A stretch of 64,000 nt of DNA from NCBI RefSeq assembly GCF_002878395.1, contig NC_061121.1:16024753-16088752 (forward strand). The letters run 5' to 3'. The notes under the pieces were generated by a model. It ran no database searches. It saw nothing but the letters and a program-made list of their open reading frames with translations, and was not told the DNA's origin. Below, piece by piece: positions 1 to 12,483 of the stretch; the first letter of the stretch is position 1; each line of letters begins with the position of its first letter. The translations under genes and the position numbers were made by a program. This DNA is from Capsicum annuum (Eukaryota > Streptophyta > Magnoliopsida > Solanales > Solanaceae).

Positions 1-859
1 ATCACTCATGCACTCATGCTTTATAGAATGTTCAGTTCTAAATACTTATGCTAGACTCCTAATGATCAGTGAAATTCAGATTATGTCATGTATGTCCTCA
101 GTTCGTACCTCTCTAATGAATTTATGTCATTGATACTTTATTCCTCAGGCCTTAGTTGGGTGTCAAAGTTGTTCTTTCATGCTTCAGGTACTCATGTTCC
201 AACTTTCAATGACCTCTCCTTATGTCATGATTAGTTTAAATTCTATGTGTGTTTTTATGGGGTAGTGCATGGAAGTTTTAAGTATAGAGGTTTATATAAT
301 AGGAGAAAGATGCTTTTGTGGATGTTTTCCTAGAAGTTCATATGTGGTTATGTACATAAGATTGAATGTCATGTTAGTGTACAAGTGAAGCGTATAGTTG
401 AGTATAAGCTTTCAGTATGAGTCAGTCCGTATAGCCAATAATTCATATTAGCAATCAGACAGATGAGTTCCTATGGTTTTTCCATCTTCCAATCTAGTTT
501 TACTATCTGAATTTCCATGAATATGGCCATTCCATTAGATAAACTATTTGCATCCATGAAAATAACGAATTCAGCTCGATTCATGTATCATACATCACAT
601 TTAAGATTTCAAAATTCAGTCATGACTCCGTTTATAAGTGTCCCGTATATCATCTCATTCTTTTCTTAGTATTGCAGCTAAGAAAGTATCATTCGGGGGA
701 TGAAATGTCCCACGGGGGAGATGTTACCTTGAGTTTTCATGTCCTAAACTTCTCATCTTTTCTTTATGAAACCAGATCTAGCCTGACGCAATGGATACTC
801 ATATGTTGAATCTCTTATTTCTATCTTAGCCTTATAACCATTCCCATGTCAGTGCATGT
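1..859 (+). mobile_element. 3' tail of a gypsy retrotransposon with polypurine tract and start of a truncated LTR
   Basis: No gene is readable here. The text resembles the long untranslated tail between pol and the 3' LTR of plant gypsy elements: a CATTCGGGGGATGAAATG block at about 690-707, then a purine run (CACGGGGGAGA, about 711-721) that would act as polypurine tract, then a TG that could open an LTR at 722. The LTR is cut after about 140 bp where a new element begins at 860. The same CATTCGAGGA(T/C)GAATG block precedes two other LTRs in this window (14540, 50104). LTR assignment beyond the purine tract is inferred by analogy. Confidence 0.45.
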
Positions 860-2306
860 TGTTGACACCTAATTTTTTCCCTCCACAACTAAATTTAATC
901 CTAAGTTTCTTCGATTTTTAATAAAATTAAAATATTTATTTCCTTCGAATAATTTTTTTCAAAATATATTTGTAGAAGATTATATAATATCGTGTTCAAT
1001 TATACAAGATTATATAATTTGATTACTTAAATATTTATTCAATGGAATATCAGATTTTAATCAAGCATTATTTTGAAAATAAATTCAAATGATTAAAATC
1101 ATGGCTTAAATGTAATTTATTCTAGAAAATAATTTGTTTGAATAAATATATGTTTGATTTTATCAAATCAAGAACCCCGGGATCAAATAACGTGTTAATT
1201 CATATCAAAATTCAATTCAATTTAGTCAAATTATTAAAATTGATCCTAATTGAAATCAAATTGGTCATATTTACAATGCAATGGACCAATCTAATTTTCA
1301 ATTGGATCGAAATATTAATTACTTTAAGCTAAAACCTAAATTTTTGATTGGAGGTTATATTTTAAATAACCCCTACATTCTTAACAATATTATGATCTAT
1401 CCAATTCAACAAAACCAGCCCAACTCCATCGGCGCAACCCATTTTTTTACCTGACCCAATTAAACTCCATCGGCCCAACCCTTCCAGCCACAAACCAAGC
1501 CCAATCCCACTATCCTTCCCCCTTAACCAGCAAAATCTAGAAAATGCATACAACTCAAAACAACAGTGTACAACCATAATCGACACAAAAAAAGACAACA
1601 ACGATGAAATGGGTCAACCAACGTCGACCTGACCCCAGACCCAGCTCCGGCCGACCCACACACAACTCCAACCCGGCTCTTTCTTTTTTGTCATATGGCT
1701 TCCCATGTGCGTTTGTACGATAAAAATTGATAAGCATCTAGAATTTGCCAGGTTACAGCCAAATCGTTGTTTCAAAGAATAATTCACCAAAAATCCATTT
1801 AGAATTGGTTGAATTAGTGCTATGAAGGTACATGTGTGCTTAATTTCAATTAGTTGGTGATAATTTGTTTTTCCTAATATATCCAAAATTCAAATTCCCT
1901 TTGATAAGCTCCAAAAAAACTAGTACAAAGATGGGATAACCTTACTCTCATAAAGAAATCCAAAAATTCACCCTCTAAACTTCCAAAATTACCCCTGATA
2001 CTTCGCTCTCCCACATTATTTAGAGCATGAATTTGAAATTTCATCCCATCTATAAAAGGCCCTCTTCAGAGAAAAAAGATCAAGCCTTGCAAGTTGGAAA
2101 AACGTTCAAGCAAAAGGTATGTTTTTCCTAGTGAAAAATTTTATTGCAAAAAGTCGATGAGTAATCAAAGTCATGGAGAAACTTTTTGGTGGTCGATAGT
2201 TCGTCAGTTGCTCCGGTGGTGGTTGATAGTTTTTTGGTAGCTCTCGGTCCCGTTTTGCTGCTCCAAAACTGATAAACACTTTGTTCTTTTATTTTTTTAA
2301 TTTTCC
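860..2306 (+). mobile_element. Left part of a long LTR (probable Tat/Ogre-like gypsy), split by element G1
   Basis: The segment opens with TGTTGACACCTAATTTTTTC, a start I associate with long LTRs of large gypsy elements in Solanaceae. It is AT-rich, then runs through a C-rich stretch (CCCAACTCCATCGGC, about 1400-1480) and a promoter-like TATA box (2051) with a leader after it. No protein-coding frame is convincing; the small reverse ORFs at 1362-1886 are chance frames in LTR sequence. It stops at 2306, where the G1 LTR begins, and appears to resume at 12484. The family name is inferred from memory of the terminal sequence; the break by G1 is read directly. Confidence 0.5.
2051..2090 (+). promoter_or_regulatory. 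TATA box and probable transcription start inside the outer LTR
   Basis: TATAAAAGGCCC at 2051 is a good plant TATA box. It is followed about 30 bp later by a purine-rich leader (GAGAAAAAAGATC, about 2070) as expected at an LTR R-region start. It would have driven the retrotransposon RNA. Downstream sequence is interrupted by G1 about 250 bp later. Confidence 0.4.
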
Positions 2307-5300
2307 TGTAACACCTCTAGTATGTACCCCAGATGCTATACTATGCTACCACCCCGAAGAAACACCAGCTAACCCATGACTGGTACATACTGTGAGTACT
2401 AAATACTAATAACAATGCAATAAGAATATTACTGAAATAAATGCGAAAGATAGGATGAAAATCACCATAAGATTCATCACTAAAAATAAATACTTAATAC
2501 TAATATATCTGTCTAACATGCTCTAGAGTCTGAAATCCTCTAATTGTCTGAATATGGAGTTGATGGGACAAGTCCCCAACTAACTCCGTCTACTGAAAGT
2601 GCTAAACTACTAAAATATTGAAAGGTGACTCTATCCTCGAACTATGAGGACTCACCACTAAATTTGTTGCTAAAAAGTCTAGGTTGCTAAGTATGACCAG
2701 GAGTTCGTGCATCTGAACCTATGATATATAATATCATAGCGCAAAAGAAAGGTATGTGTAAGTACTTTGAATATATGTGTATTCTAAGTGAGGTCGGCTG
2801 ATATGCATGGGTTCATACATATAAACAATAACTGGCTGAGTAACATGTACACAACTGAATAACATTACATACATGAATACATAAACTGTAACTAAGATTA
2901 TGCTAACACTGGATACTAAGTCCTGAATATTGATTCATTGATATCTGAGTTCACTGATAACTATACTACCAATAGCTGATTGATTGTTTGTAATAGTCTT
3001 AATTATATAGATCTAAATTAAGATTTGTACTGAGCTGGGTGACTGTGTCTGACAGTCTTGGATCTGTAGAACTAAACTGAATTCTATACTAAGACTGGAT
3101 AAAAAACTAAACTGTAGGAAGTAATCATCTAATTTACATGCCCCTCTCTGAATGGATTGGGGTCTAACCTACAACCCCATCTTGAAGGGTGTCAATACCG
3201 TGCCACGGGTGAAGAAAAGTTGTAAGTTAGCCCTCTCTGACAGAAATCCCTTTTGTCAACCCTCACTGGCAGGAAAAATCATATGAGATGTATCTACCTT
3301 AATCTTCTAGGAAGATATCTCAACCTACGCTTGCTACGTAGTTCTGTAACGTATGGATTGATATAAAGTGTCAAACCCTATGCTAGAAGGAATTCCCTCA
3401 TCCCTGGGTTTGCTCGGTGTTGATTCCTAATCCCAACTAAATAGACACTAACTAATTCCTAGACTGTACAAGGATTGACTGAACTATTACTGAACGTCTT
3501 ATTTAACTGAACTGAACTGAACTCAGTGGGTTCCACTGACTGATTGAGTACTATTGAATTATTTTATTAACTGACCAAATACTACTGAGTTCTGGAACTG
3601 ACAAACTACTCTGAGTTCTGTATTGACTGAATACTACAGATCAAACTATTTCTAAGACTATTCTATGACTATTGTAGCTCTAGGTCAACAACTAGATTTT
3701 TGGGTTTTAAATACCCCCAGGATTCGATAACATGAAAAGTAAAAACATAGAATGACCTTAGAAGTATAATAGTACTTTCTTACTACCAATGCATTCATTT
3801 AGTCATTTTGTCAAACACTTGATATACATGAGCTTGTGCATGAATGAAAATACCTAATAACATGTCATGCTTTCACTAGTCAATTTACATGAGATTTTTA
3901 ACAAAAACTTGGGGAGCATGGTTATTTCATATATCAATAAGCATGTAATAATATCATGGGTACTAAATTCATTTGAAATTTAACAGTTCAATAAGAAGTT
4001 CACATAAATCAATCCACAAATAACTAGTTTTCATGAAACTTCTGATAAGTCATGGGATTAAAAACCCATTTCACATCACAATCAAGATTACACTCAAATC
4101 CAACATGAAATCTATTAAATCAATTAACTTGTAGTTTAAGAGAGTTTCTAAAATGCCAAGGGTGGAAGCAAATCCTTGGATGAATAGGTCACATACCTTG
4201 GTTCTTGAATTAGTAAAGGTTGATAGTGAATTTCTTGAAGCTTGATGTCACGACCCGAGCCATCAAGGACCGAGAGACCCCTCTCTCTGCTAAACCCACT
4301 AGTGATATTATCCACTTTGGGCCCAGGCCTGCATGGCATTAAAATACTTCACTAGGGAGGAAGGATTTCTTACTTATATACCCAGCATCCCTCATGTGTT
4401 TTGCCAATGTAGGACTCCTTCTCTTATATTGGGGTGTTACATACACCCCTCTTATGGACTCAGTGTCCTCGCTGAGGCTTGCCCTACCTAATTGGATTTG
4501 TCTACACACAGGACTGAGGTTTGCCCCGCCTTATTAGGATTTTCTCATACTCAATTTGAACTCTAGCACACATCGATAGGGCTGACATAGGAGTGGATCT
4601 GATACCATTCTATCATGACCTAAATCAAGGCCCTGGCCACAACGGGCATCTCGAACTATCAAGGCTTGAGAGACCTCTCTCTGCCCAACCCACTAGTGAT
4701 ATTTTCTGTTTTGGGCCCAGGCCCGCACAACTTTAAAATGCATCACTAGGGAGTAAGGATTTCTTACTTATATACCCAGCATCCCTCCTGTGTTTTGCAG
4801 ATATAGGACTCCTTCTCTTAAGTTGGGGTGTTGCACTTAAATTGTAATTAGATCCCCTAGGGTTTTGTTCTTTACTAAATTTGAGAAGGAATGATGGATT
4901 TAGACTTTAGAGTGGCTTAATTACTTATTTTAGGGGATGAATAGGAGTGGGAAAATGACTACTCCTCTAGATGTGGAGTTTTAATGACTAAAAATGTGTC
5001 CAATGATGCGTAGCCTGCCGCGTCGCATCGATGGGGTTGATGTGATGGAAGTCGCCACACATCGAGTTTGACTTGGCTCACTAGAATTTGTATGGGGAGT
5101 TGGGTAAAAATATTCATCAACGTGATAGGCGATGCAGTGCATCGAGATCGCATTGATCCACTGGTTTGGATTTCTAAATGTGCTTCAAACAATGTTCCAA
5201 AAATCCCAAACTTGTCCGAGCACACCTACTAATATTTTTTATCATGAATCTATCTATAAATCGATATTTAATGGCCGTAAGGATTGCGAAATAAGATTGC

Positions 5301-5419
5301 CAACTTATGAAGCCTAAATAAATTCTAAATGTAAACACTTGGTTGAAATTTCTAAGTCTTGGACCATTTTTCTAGCTTTAAAGAACTGAGTTAAGCTTAG
5401 AATTTTGTGGAGTCTTACA
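2307..5419 (-). repeat. G1 3' LTR, carrying a nested TRIM
   Basis: This aligns along its length with 9953-12483. For example both contain AACATGCCCCTCTC followed by GAATGGATTGGGGTCTAACC (about 3137 and 10794) and share near-identical 3.7-4.2 kb and 11.3-11.9 kb blocks. It is interrupted at 4246-4835 by the TRIM. The plus-strand right edge is AGTCTTACA at 5419, next to the polypurine tract. No coding content; the 4148 and 4959 reverse ORFs are chance frames. Confidence 0.88.
4246..4835 (-). mobile_element. TRIM (terminal-repeat retrotransposon in miniature) nested in the G1 LTR
   Basis: A 590-bp non-coding retroelement. Two direct terminal repeats, 4246-4441 (196 bp) and 4611-4835 (225 bp), share blocks such as ACCCACTAGTGATATT, TTGGGCCCAGGCC and TACTTATATACCCAGCATCC. 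Read on the minus strand the element starts TGCAACACCCC and has a primer-binding site TGGTATCAGATCC (4595-4607), complementary to initiator-Met tRNA with one difference, beside the 5' repeat. A purine run AAGAGGGGTG (about 4444-4453) precedes the 3' repeat. The target duplication is CTTGA (4241-4245) and CTTAA (4836-4840); the empty site in the sister LTR at about 11895 reads AAGCTTGAATTGC. The left repeat lacks about 30 bp that the right one has. With no protein it would have moved using another element's enzymes. Confidence 0.85.
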
Positions 5420-5434
5420 ATATCTCCCCCTTGG
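5420..5434 (-). other. G1 polypurine tract
   Basis: On the minus strand this reads CCAAGGGGGAGATAT immediately before the 3' LTR. The purine run primes plus-strand DNA synthesis in LTR retrotransposons. Confidence 0.75.
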
Positions 5435-5912
5435 AAACATTCATCCTCGAATGAGACTGACTAAGCTCAAAATACTAATACACTAAATTTACGTACTGGA
5501 CATGAACAACTGAAGTATGATTTCATGACTGAGACTACTGATATACTGAGGTTTTACACTGAACAAACATAATTGAAGCATGAATAACTTCTGAAGACAT
5601 AACACATGATTGAGCTAGTTCATGAGGGTATGCTTGATATGTGAATTATATGCAACTGAACAAATATATAATTCATAAAGGAAAGCTTAGTATGGAACTG
5701 AGTAAATTCAAGGAGAACTGTTACCTTGAGTTGAGTCTGAGTTTGCGGAGAAGAGGTGAGGATACTTGATCTGTATATGTATTTCTGCTTCTCAATTAGC
5801 TCCCTCAATGGACTGATACCCCCAAAGAACTTTGACTAGAGGAACTTCTTTGTTCCTCAGTCTACAAACCTACTAATCAAGGATTTTGACGAGGATGTTT
5901 TCATAAGAGAGG

Positions 5913-6960
5913 CTATTCTAAACATCTATACCCTCGGGGACTGAGCTTTCCCTTATTCCTAAACCTCTTCACTCCTTTCATAGGAGAGATCTTTAAATAT
6001 ACAAAATCACCAATCTCAAACTCGAGATCCTTTCTTTGCATATCTGCATATGATTTCTTCCGGCTCTGAGCTATCTTAAGCCTTTCCCTAATCAACTGAA
6101 CTTTATCTAAGGTATCAAATACATGGTCAGGCCCTTCCACTGTAGCCCCACCTACTTTAAACCAACCAATTGAATATCTACATCTCCTCCCATAGAGTGC
6201 CTTAAATAGAGCCATCTGAATGTTGGAATGGAAGCTGTTATTATATGTAAACTCAATCAGAGGCAAATGGTCATCCCAACTACCTTTAAAGTCAATGGAA
6301 CACGCCCTTAACATATCTTCAAAAGTTTGATTGATCCTTTCTTCTTGACCATCTTTCTGAGAATATAAGGCTGTACTGAGATGGACTTGGGTACTAAGAC
6401 TCTTTTAGAAGGCTTTTCGTAACTAAGAGGTGAACTGTGTACCTCTATCTGAGATGATCGATAACGGAACTCCATGTAGTCTGACCAACTTTCTATCATA
6501 GAGCTTGGCATAATCCTTGACTGAATAAGAGGCATAGATTGGTAAGCAATAAGCTAATTTGGTCATCCTGTCTATAATTACCCAAATCAAATTATCCTAA
6601 TGACGAGTATAGGGCAAACCCATAAAAAAATCTATATTCACCTCCTCCCACTTCTAAGTGAGGATACTGAACTCTTGCATCATTCAACTAGGCTTCAGAT
6701 GCTAGATTTTAACCTGTTGACAAGTTGAGCACTTAGCTACAAACTCTATAATGTCTCTCTTCATCCCACTCTACAAATAGACTTTTCGCAAGTAGTGGTA
6801 TATCTTGGTGGGCCCTAGATGAATCGAGCAGCATGCACCATGTGCTTCTGCAAGAATTTGCTGCCTCAAGTCATCAACACCCAACACATATAGTCGATCC
6901 TAGCAATGTAACACACCATCTACCTCTTGGGAGAAAATCTCTACTTTCTAATATCTGACT
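5913..6960 (-). pseudogene. G1 pol, integrase part
   Basis: Degenerate gypsy integrase on the minus strand. The C-terminal half is an open run (5913-6314) starting MLRACSIDFKGSWDDHLPLI and passing YNNSFHSNIQ, LYGRRCRYSIGWF and KDLEFEIGDFVYLKISPMKG, all standard gypsy integrase blocks. Upstream, in a shifted frame, are remnants of the core (around 6320-6540: VRLHGVPLSIISDRGTQFT-like text with stops). The zinc-binding head lies near 6700-6950 but is heavily broken. Integrase would insert the DNA copy into the chromosome; this copy cannot be made as one protein. It follows RNase H in the usual pol order. Confidence 0.8.
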
Positions 6961-7343
6961 GACTCTTTTAGCTTAACTAAACTGGGATCTCTGTCCTGCT
7001 TATCCTTTAATTCAGAAACTAGAGATACTTCTAAACTATTCTGAACCCACACACTACCCTCTGCTAAATTGACTAACCGAACACCTAGTCAGGCAAGTTG
7101 AAGAACTTCCTTATCTTTCTTCTTATCATCTTCCATGTGAGCAACACTACCCATATATATCCTACTAAAAGTATTAGCTACTACATTGTTCGTGCTCGGA
7201 TGATACAAAATACTCATGGCATAGTCTTTCAAATACTCCAACCACCTTCTCTGGCGGAGGTTTACGTCTTTCTAAGAAAATACCTATTGTAGGCTCTTAT
7301 GGTTTATGAACGCATCAATATTCACTTCATACAAATAATACCT

Positions 7344-8400
7344 TTAAATCTTCAAGGTGAATACTGCAGCTACTAACTCAAGATCATGAGTGGGGTAGTT
7401 CTTCTCATGGGGCTTAAGATATCTAGAGGCATAGGGTATGATCTTACCTCTATGCATTAATATACACCCCAAAACAACTCTAGAAGCATCACAATATACC
7501 ACAAACCCATCTAAACCATCTGGTAGAGTCAAAACTAGGGCTAAGGTGAGTAAAGTCTTCAACTCTTGAAAACTCTTCTCACAAAAATCTAACCATTGAA
7601 ACTTGACTTTATTCTGAGTCAATCTGGACATGGGGGATGCAATAGATGAACATCCCTCAATAAACCATCAATAATAGCCAACCAAATCAAAAAAACTCCT
7701 GATATCTGATGGAGAGATATGTTTGGGCTAGTTTCTCACTACTTTGGTCTTTTGAGGATCAGCTCTAATGCCATCATCAGAAATGATATGACCAAGGAAA
7801 GCTACTAACCTTAGAAAAAATTTGTATTTACTAAATTTGGTGAAAAACTAATGGGCTTTGAGGGTCTGTAACACTATTCTGAGAGAGTCTACATGATATG
7901 CCCACTGCAAGAGTGGACAAGAATGTCATCGATGAAAACTATGATGAATATGTGTAAGTACTACTTGAGCACACAGTTCATCAAGTCCATGAAAGTTGTT
8001 GGGGCATTGGTAAGACCAAATGACATGACTAGGAATTCAAAGTGACCATACCAAGTTCTCAAATCTATATTTGGAATGTCACATTCTCTGACTCTGATCT
8101 AATGATGCTGATCTGAGGTCTATCTAAGAAAAGTAATTGGCACCCTCGAGTTGGTCAAAAAAGTCATTGATTCTAGGAAGTGGATATTTGTTATTGAATA
8201 AGACTTTATTCAACTGACTGTCTTTCTTACGCACGAATAGGACTGGTGCACCCCACGGATATACAATGGGTCTAATGAATCCCTTATCTAGGATATCTTT
8301 TAACTGTTCTTTTAAATCTTTGAGTTCTTCTGGATCCATTCTATATGGAAAAATAGAGATATACCTCAATCTCAAAGAAGGTCAATTTTGAAGTCAATTT
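7344..8400 (-). pseudogene. G1 pol, reverse transcriptase and RNase H
   Basis: Minus-strand gypsy RT/RNase H in pieces. 8124-8375 holds the RT N-terminal fingers ([20 protein letters not shown], then [13 protein letters not shown], then [18 protein letters not shown]). About ten residues normally found between KKDG and the Q-L-N-K motif are missing, a short deletion. The palm motif FIDDIL, with the catalytic DD (codons at 7925-7930), survives in another stretch. 7344-7631 encodes the RT-RNase H junction ([53 protein letters not shown]). Stops and frame changes separate the parts. Confidence 0.85.
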
Positions 8401-8959
8401 TCCTTTCAAGAGGAACTCTGGGAAAATCCTTGAGAAACACATCTGGGAATTCACATACTACTGACACCGATTCAATATTAGGGGTCTCTAAACTAGAGTC
8501 TTTGACTTGGATAAGATGTTAGAAACACACCTTGGATATCATTTTCCTTTCCCTTATGTAGGAAATAAGCTAACCCTTAAGTGTTAAAGTACTACCTCTC
8601 CATTCTAGAACAAGTTCTTTTGGAAACTGAAAATGGATAATTCTATTTTTTGTAGTCAATTAAGGAATAGTATGAATGAAGCCAATCCATTCTGAGAATG
8701 ACATCAAAATCTACCATCTCTAATTCTACCAAGTTTGCTGAAGTAACTTTTTGAGATACCATAGTCGAACAGTTCCTGTATACCTGTCGGGCTCTGATAG
8801 ATTTACCCACTGGGGTAAACATTGAGAAAGGTTCTGCTAGGATTTTTGAACTGAATCCGAAGTCAAAACTATATAAGTAGTTGCAAAGGACAAAAAATCT
8901 CCTAGATCTAGTAAATCATAAACGTGTAAATGATAAACTTGTAATGTACCAGTGACCGC

Positions 8960-9729
8960 ATCAGAAGAACTTTTTTGATCCTGTTGGGACTGAAGTGCAT
9001 ATATTCTATTTGGGAGTTTCTCGCTGGTGGCACTGAAAGTGGCACCCTATTGATTCAAGTAAATGGACTGAGCAGGGGGGCGATTATGCTGACTCTATAA
9101 ACCCCCCTGAAAACACTCTTTGATCTTATAACCTGGCTTACTGCACCCAAAACACACATCTCTGCCAACTCTACAGATACCCTAATGGTTCCTGCCATAT
9201 TTTTGGCAAAGAAGATTCATTTAGGTACTGCTAGCACTATCCTAGGGTTTAGATCCTGATGCCCTATCTCTATTACTTCTCTGAATCTTGTCACAAGAGC
9301 ACTAGTTGAGGTAAACTCCTTCCATTCTAAGGGACCTGCATTGCATCCCTCTCTGTTTTCCACCGATTGAACCATAAGTGAGCCACATCTTATAACTGAT
9401 ATATGGCCAACTCAGTACTTTCACTGGAAGTCACCCCCATAATAACCACGACTTTCTGCACCTAATCAAGGAATTACTGTAGGTCCTCATCTGACATAGA
9501 CCTAATAAATGATGGAGGGTTCATTCGAGTGAAGTCTTGAATCCTGAATGCAGCTGTATTGGCTACTAGGTTGGCTGGAACAATAGCTAGGTATTTATTC
9601 GGGGCTCCTACTTAATTGATTAGAGTAGTAAATTTAGCCTTGAATTCTGTATGAGAGATATAGTCGTCCAGAGGATCTGCCTGAATGGGCTGAGTTGTTA
9701 GCTGATTTATTGTTCTTCTTGGGAGGCAT
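8960..9729 (-). pseudogene. G1 gag with altered zinc knuckle
   Basis: Gag begins at the ATG complementary to 9727-9729 (MPPKKN on the minus strand), the same type of start as G5 gag (MPPKRRN). The middle shows gag-like text with frameshifts. The zinc knuckle (9113-9154) reads CFGCSKPGYKIKEC, so the usual CX2CX4HX4C has tyrosine where histidine should bind zinc, one C-to-T change from His. Gag forms the particle and binds element RNA. The gene is not functional. The region between gag and RT (about 8400-8960) should hold the protease, but I could not read its active site with confidence. Confidence 0.75.
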
Positions 9730-9935
9730 GTTCTGTAAACATAAGGAATAAAAGGATTAGAATAAGATTTTAACTTGATCTCATGCTTGCTCTCTTGACA
9801 TGAATATTAAAAGAAGGGAAACTTTTCCTAACACATCTTGTAGCCTCCTATCCTAAGTGTGGTGCGCTACACACCCATTCAAAATCCTCAACTAGATACA
9901 ACTTTTAGAATTCCTAGAACTCTGTAGAACCTTAG

Positions 9936-9949
9936 GCTCTGATATCAAG
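9936..9949 (-). other. G1 primer-binding site (initiator-Met tRNA)
   Basis: On the minus strand, next to the 5' LTR, the sequence TTGATATCAGAGC differs from the standard TTGGTATCAGAGC by one base. The same site is intact in G5 at 45008-45020. Confidence 0.8.
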
Positions 9950-9952
9950 TTT

Positions 9953-12483
9953 TGTAATGCCCTGAGTCTATACCCTAAATACCATACAGTGCTAGCAACC
10001 CCAAAGGAACACCAACTAACCCATAACTGGTACTTGCTGTGAGCACTGAATAATAATAACCCAATAAGGATATTACTAAAATAAATGCAGAAGGTAGCAT
10101 GAAAATTGCCATAAGGTTCATCACTGAAAACAAATACTGAATACTAAAAATTGAATACTTATACATCTGTTTGAAATACTATAGTTTGAAAGCATCTAAC
10201 TGCCTGAATATAGAGTTGATGGGATAAGTCCCTAACAAACTCCGTTTACTAAAAGTGCTAAACTACTGAAATACTGAAAGATAACTCTATCCTTGAACTA
10301 TGAGGACTCACCACTAAATCTGCTACTGAAAAGTCTGGGATGCTAAGTACAGTTAGGAGCCCGTACGCCTGAACATATGATATAAAACATCATAGCGCAA
10401 GAGAAAGGTATGCGTCAGTACTTTGAATGTATTGGTATGCTAAGTGAGGTTGGCTGATATGCATGGGTTCATATGCATAAACAATAACTGGCTGAGTAAC
10501 ATGAACACAACTGAATAAGAGTACATGTATGAATACATAAACTATAACTAAGATTATGCTAATAATGGATACTGAGTTCTGAATACTGATTCATTGATAT
10601 CTTAGTTCACTCATAACTATATTATTGATAGTTGAGTGACTATTTCTGACAGTCCTAATTCTGTAAAGCTTAATTCAGTTTTGTATTAAGATGGGTGACT
10701 GTGTCTAACAGTCCAAAATTTTTAGAACTAAACTGAGTTCTATATTGAGATTGAATCAAAAACTGAAACTTTAGAAAGTAATCATCTAACCAACATGCCC
10801 CTCTCCGAATGGATTGGGGTCTAACCTATAACCCTAGTTGGAAGGGTATCAGTATCGTGCCATGGGTAAAGAAAAGCTGTGAGTTAACCCTCTCTAATAG
10901 GAAGCCCTTTTTTCAACCCTCGTTGGAAGGAAAACTTATATGAGATGTATCAAACCTGGTCTTCCAAGAAGATATCTCAACCTACGCTGACTACATAGTT
11001 CTGTAATGTAGGGGTTGCAACAAAGGGTTAAACCTATGCTGGCAGAAATGCCCCCATTCTTGGGTTCGATCGGTGCTGGTTCCTACTCCCAACTGAATAG
11101 ACATTGATTGATTCCTAGACTATACTATTCTTGACTGAACTATTACTGAATGTGCTATTTAACTGAACTAAAATAAATTGACTGGGTTTCGCTGATTGGC
11201 GGAGTACTGCAAAATTTTTTTGTTAACTAACCGAATACTACTGAGTTTTGGAACTGACTGAGTACGCTGAGTTCTGTACTAACTAAATACTATTGAGCAA
11301 ACTATTTCTTAGACTATTCTATGACTACTGTAGCTCTAGGTCAACAACCAAAGTTTTGGGTATTTAATACCCCCAGGACTCGATATCATGAAAGTAAAAA
11401 CATAGCATGACCTTAGAAGCATAATAGTACTTGCTTACTAACAATGCATTCATTTATTCATTTTGTCAAACACTTGATATACATGAGCTTGTTCATGAAT
11501 GAAAACACCTAATAACATGTCATGCTTTCACTAGTCAATTCACATAATCTTTTTAACAAGCACTTGGGGAGCATGGGTATTTAATATATCAATAAGCATG
11601 TAATAATATCATGGGTACTACGTTCACTTGAAATTCAAGGGTTCAACATGAAGTTCACATAAATCAATCCACAAATAACTAGTTTTTATAAAACTTGTGA
11701 TAATTCATGGGATTAAAAACCCATTTCACATCATTATCAAGATTACACTCAAATTCAACATGAAATCTATGAAATCAATTAACTTGTAGTTTAAAAGAGT
11801 TTCTAAAACCCTAATGGTGGAAGAAAACCCTTGGATGAACACTTCACATACCTTGGTGCTTGAATTAGTGAAGTTTGATGGTGAATTTCTTGAAGCTTGA
11901 ATTGCAATTAGATCCTCTAGGATTTTGTTCTTGAGTAAATTTGAGAAAGAATGATCAATTTAGCCTTTAGAGTGGCTTAATTATGTGTGTTGGGGGATGA
12001 ATTGGAGTGGAAAATGACCCAAATACCTCTCTAGACGAGGAGTTTTAATGACTAAAAACATGACTTGGGACGCACAGCCCAACGTACCACATCGATGGGG
12101 TCGAAGCGATGGCCAGTACAATGCGTCGAGTTTGTGTCAGCTCACTGGAATTTGAACGAGGATCTAGGGAAAAATATTTATCAACGCGAGAGACGATGTG
12201 ACGCATCAAGATCGTGTTGATCCACTAGTTTGGATTTTCAAACGCGCTTCAAATAATGTTTGAAAAATTTACAACTTATCCAGGAATACCTACTAATATT
12301 TCTGATCATGAATCAACGTAGAAATTGACATTTAATAGTCGTAAGTATCACAAAATAAGATTGCCAACTTGTGAAGGCTAAAATAAATTCTAAGTGTAAG
12401 CACATAGCTAAGATTTCTAAGTCTGGACCTCTTTATTAGCTTTAACGGACTTAGTTTAGCTTAGGATTTTGCAGGGTCTTACA
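9953..12483 (-). repeat. G1 5' LTR
   Basis: 2531-bp LTR, the partner of 2307-5419. It starts TGTAATGCCCTGAG at 9953 beside the primer-binding site and ends CAGGGTCTTACA at 12483. It shows the uninterrupted version of the TRIM target at about 11895. The small ORF at 9975-10166 lies in the LTR and has no support. Confidence 0.88.

Larger units (their letters stand above)
2307..12483 (-). mobile_element. Gypsy element G1, complete with two LTRs, reverse orientation, dead
   Basis: A 10.2-kb element read on the minus strand: 5' LTR 9953-12483 (2531 bp), primer-binding site, gag, pol, polypurine tract, 3' LTR 2307-5419. The 3' LTR is 3113 bp only because it contains a 590-bp TRIM plus its target duplication; without them it is 2518 bp, close to its partner. 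LTRs open TGTAA(C/T)(A/G)CC and end CTTACA when read on the plus strand. Flanking pentamers TTTCC (left) and TTTTC (right) match at 4 of 5 positions and are the probable target duplication. Protein genes are broken by stops and frameshifts. Long LTRs and initiator-Met priming suggest the Del/Tekay branch (inference). Confidence 0.9.

Noticed and set aside
1362..1886. Three overlapping reverse-strand ORFs near 1.4-1.9 kb
   Set aside because: They overlap each other in different frames in the C-rich part of an LTR just upstream of its promoter and show no conserved motif.
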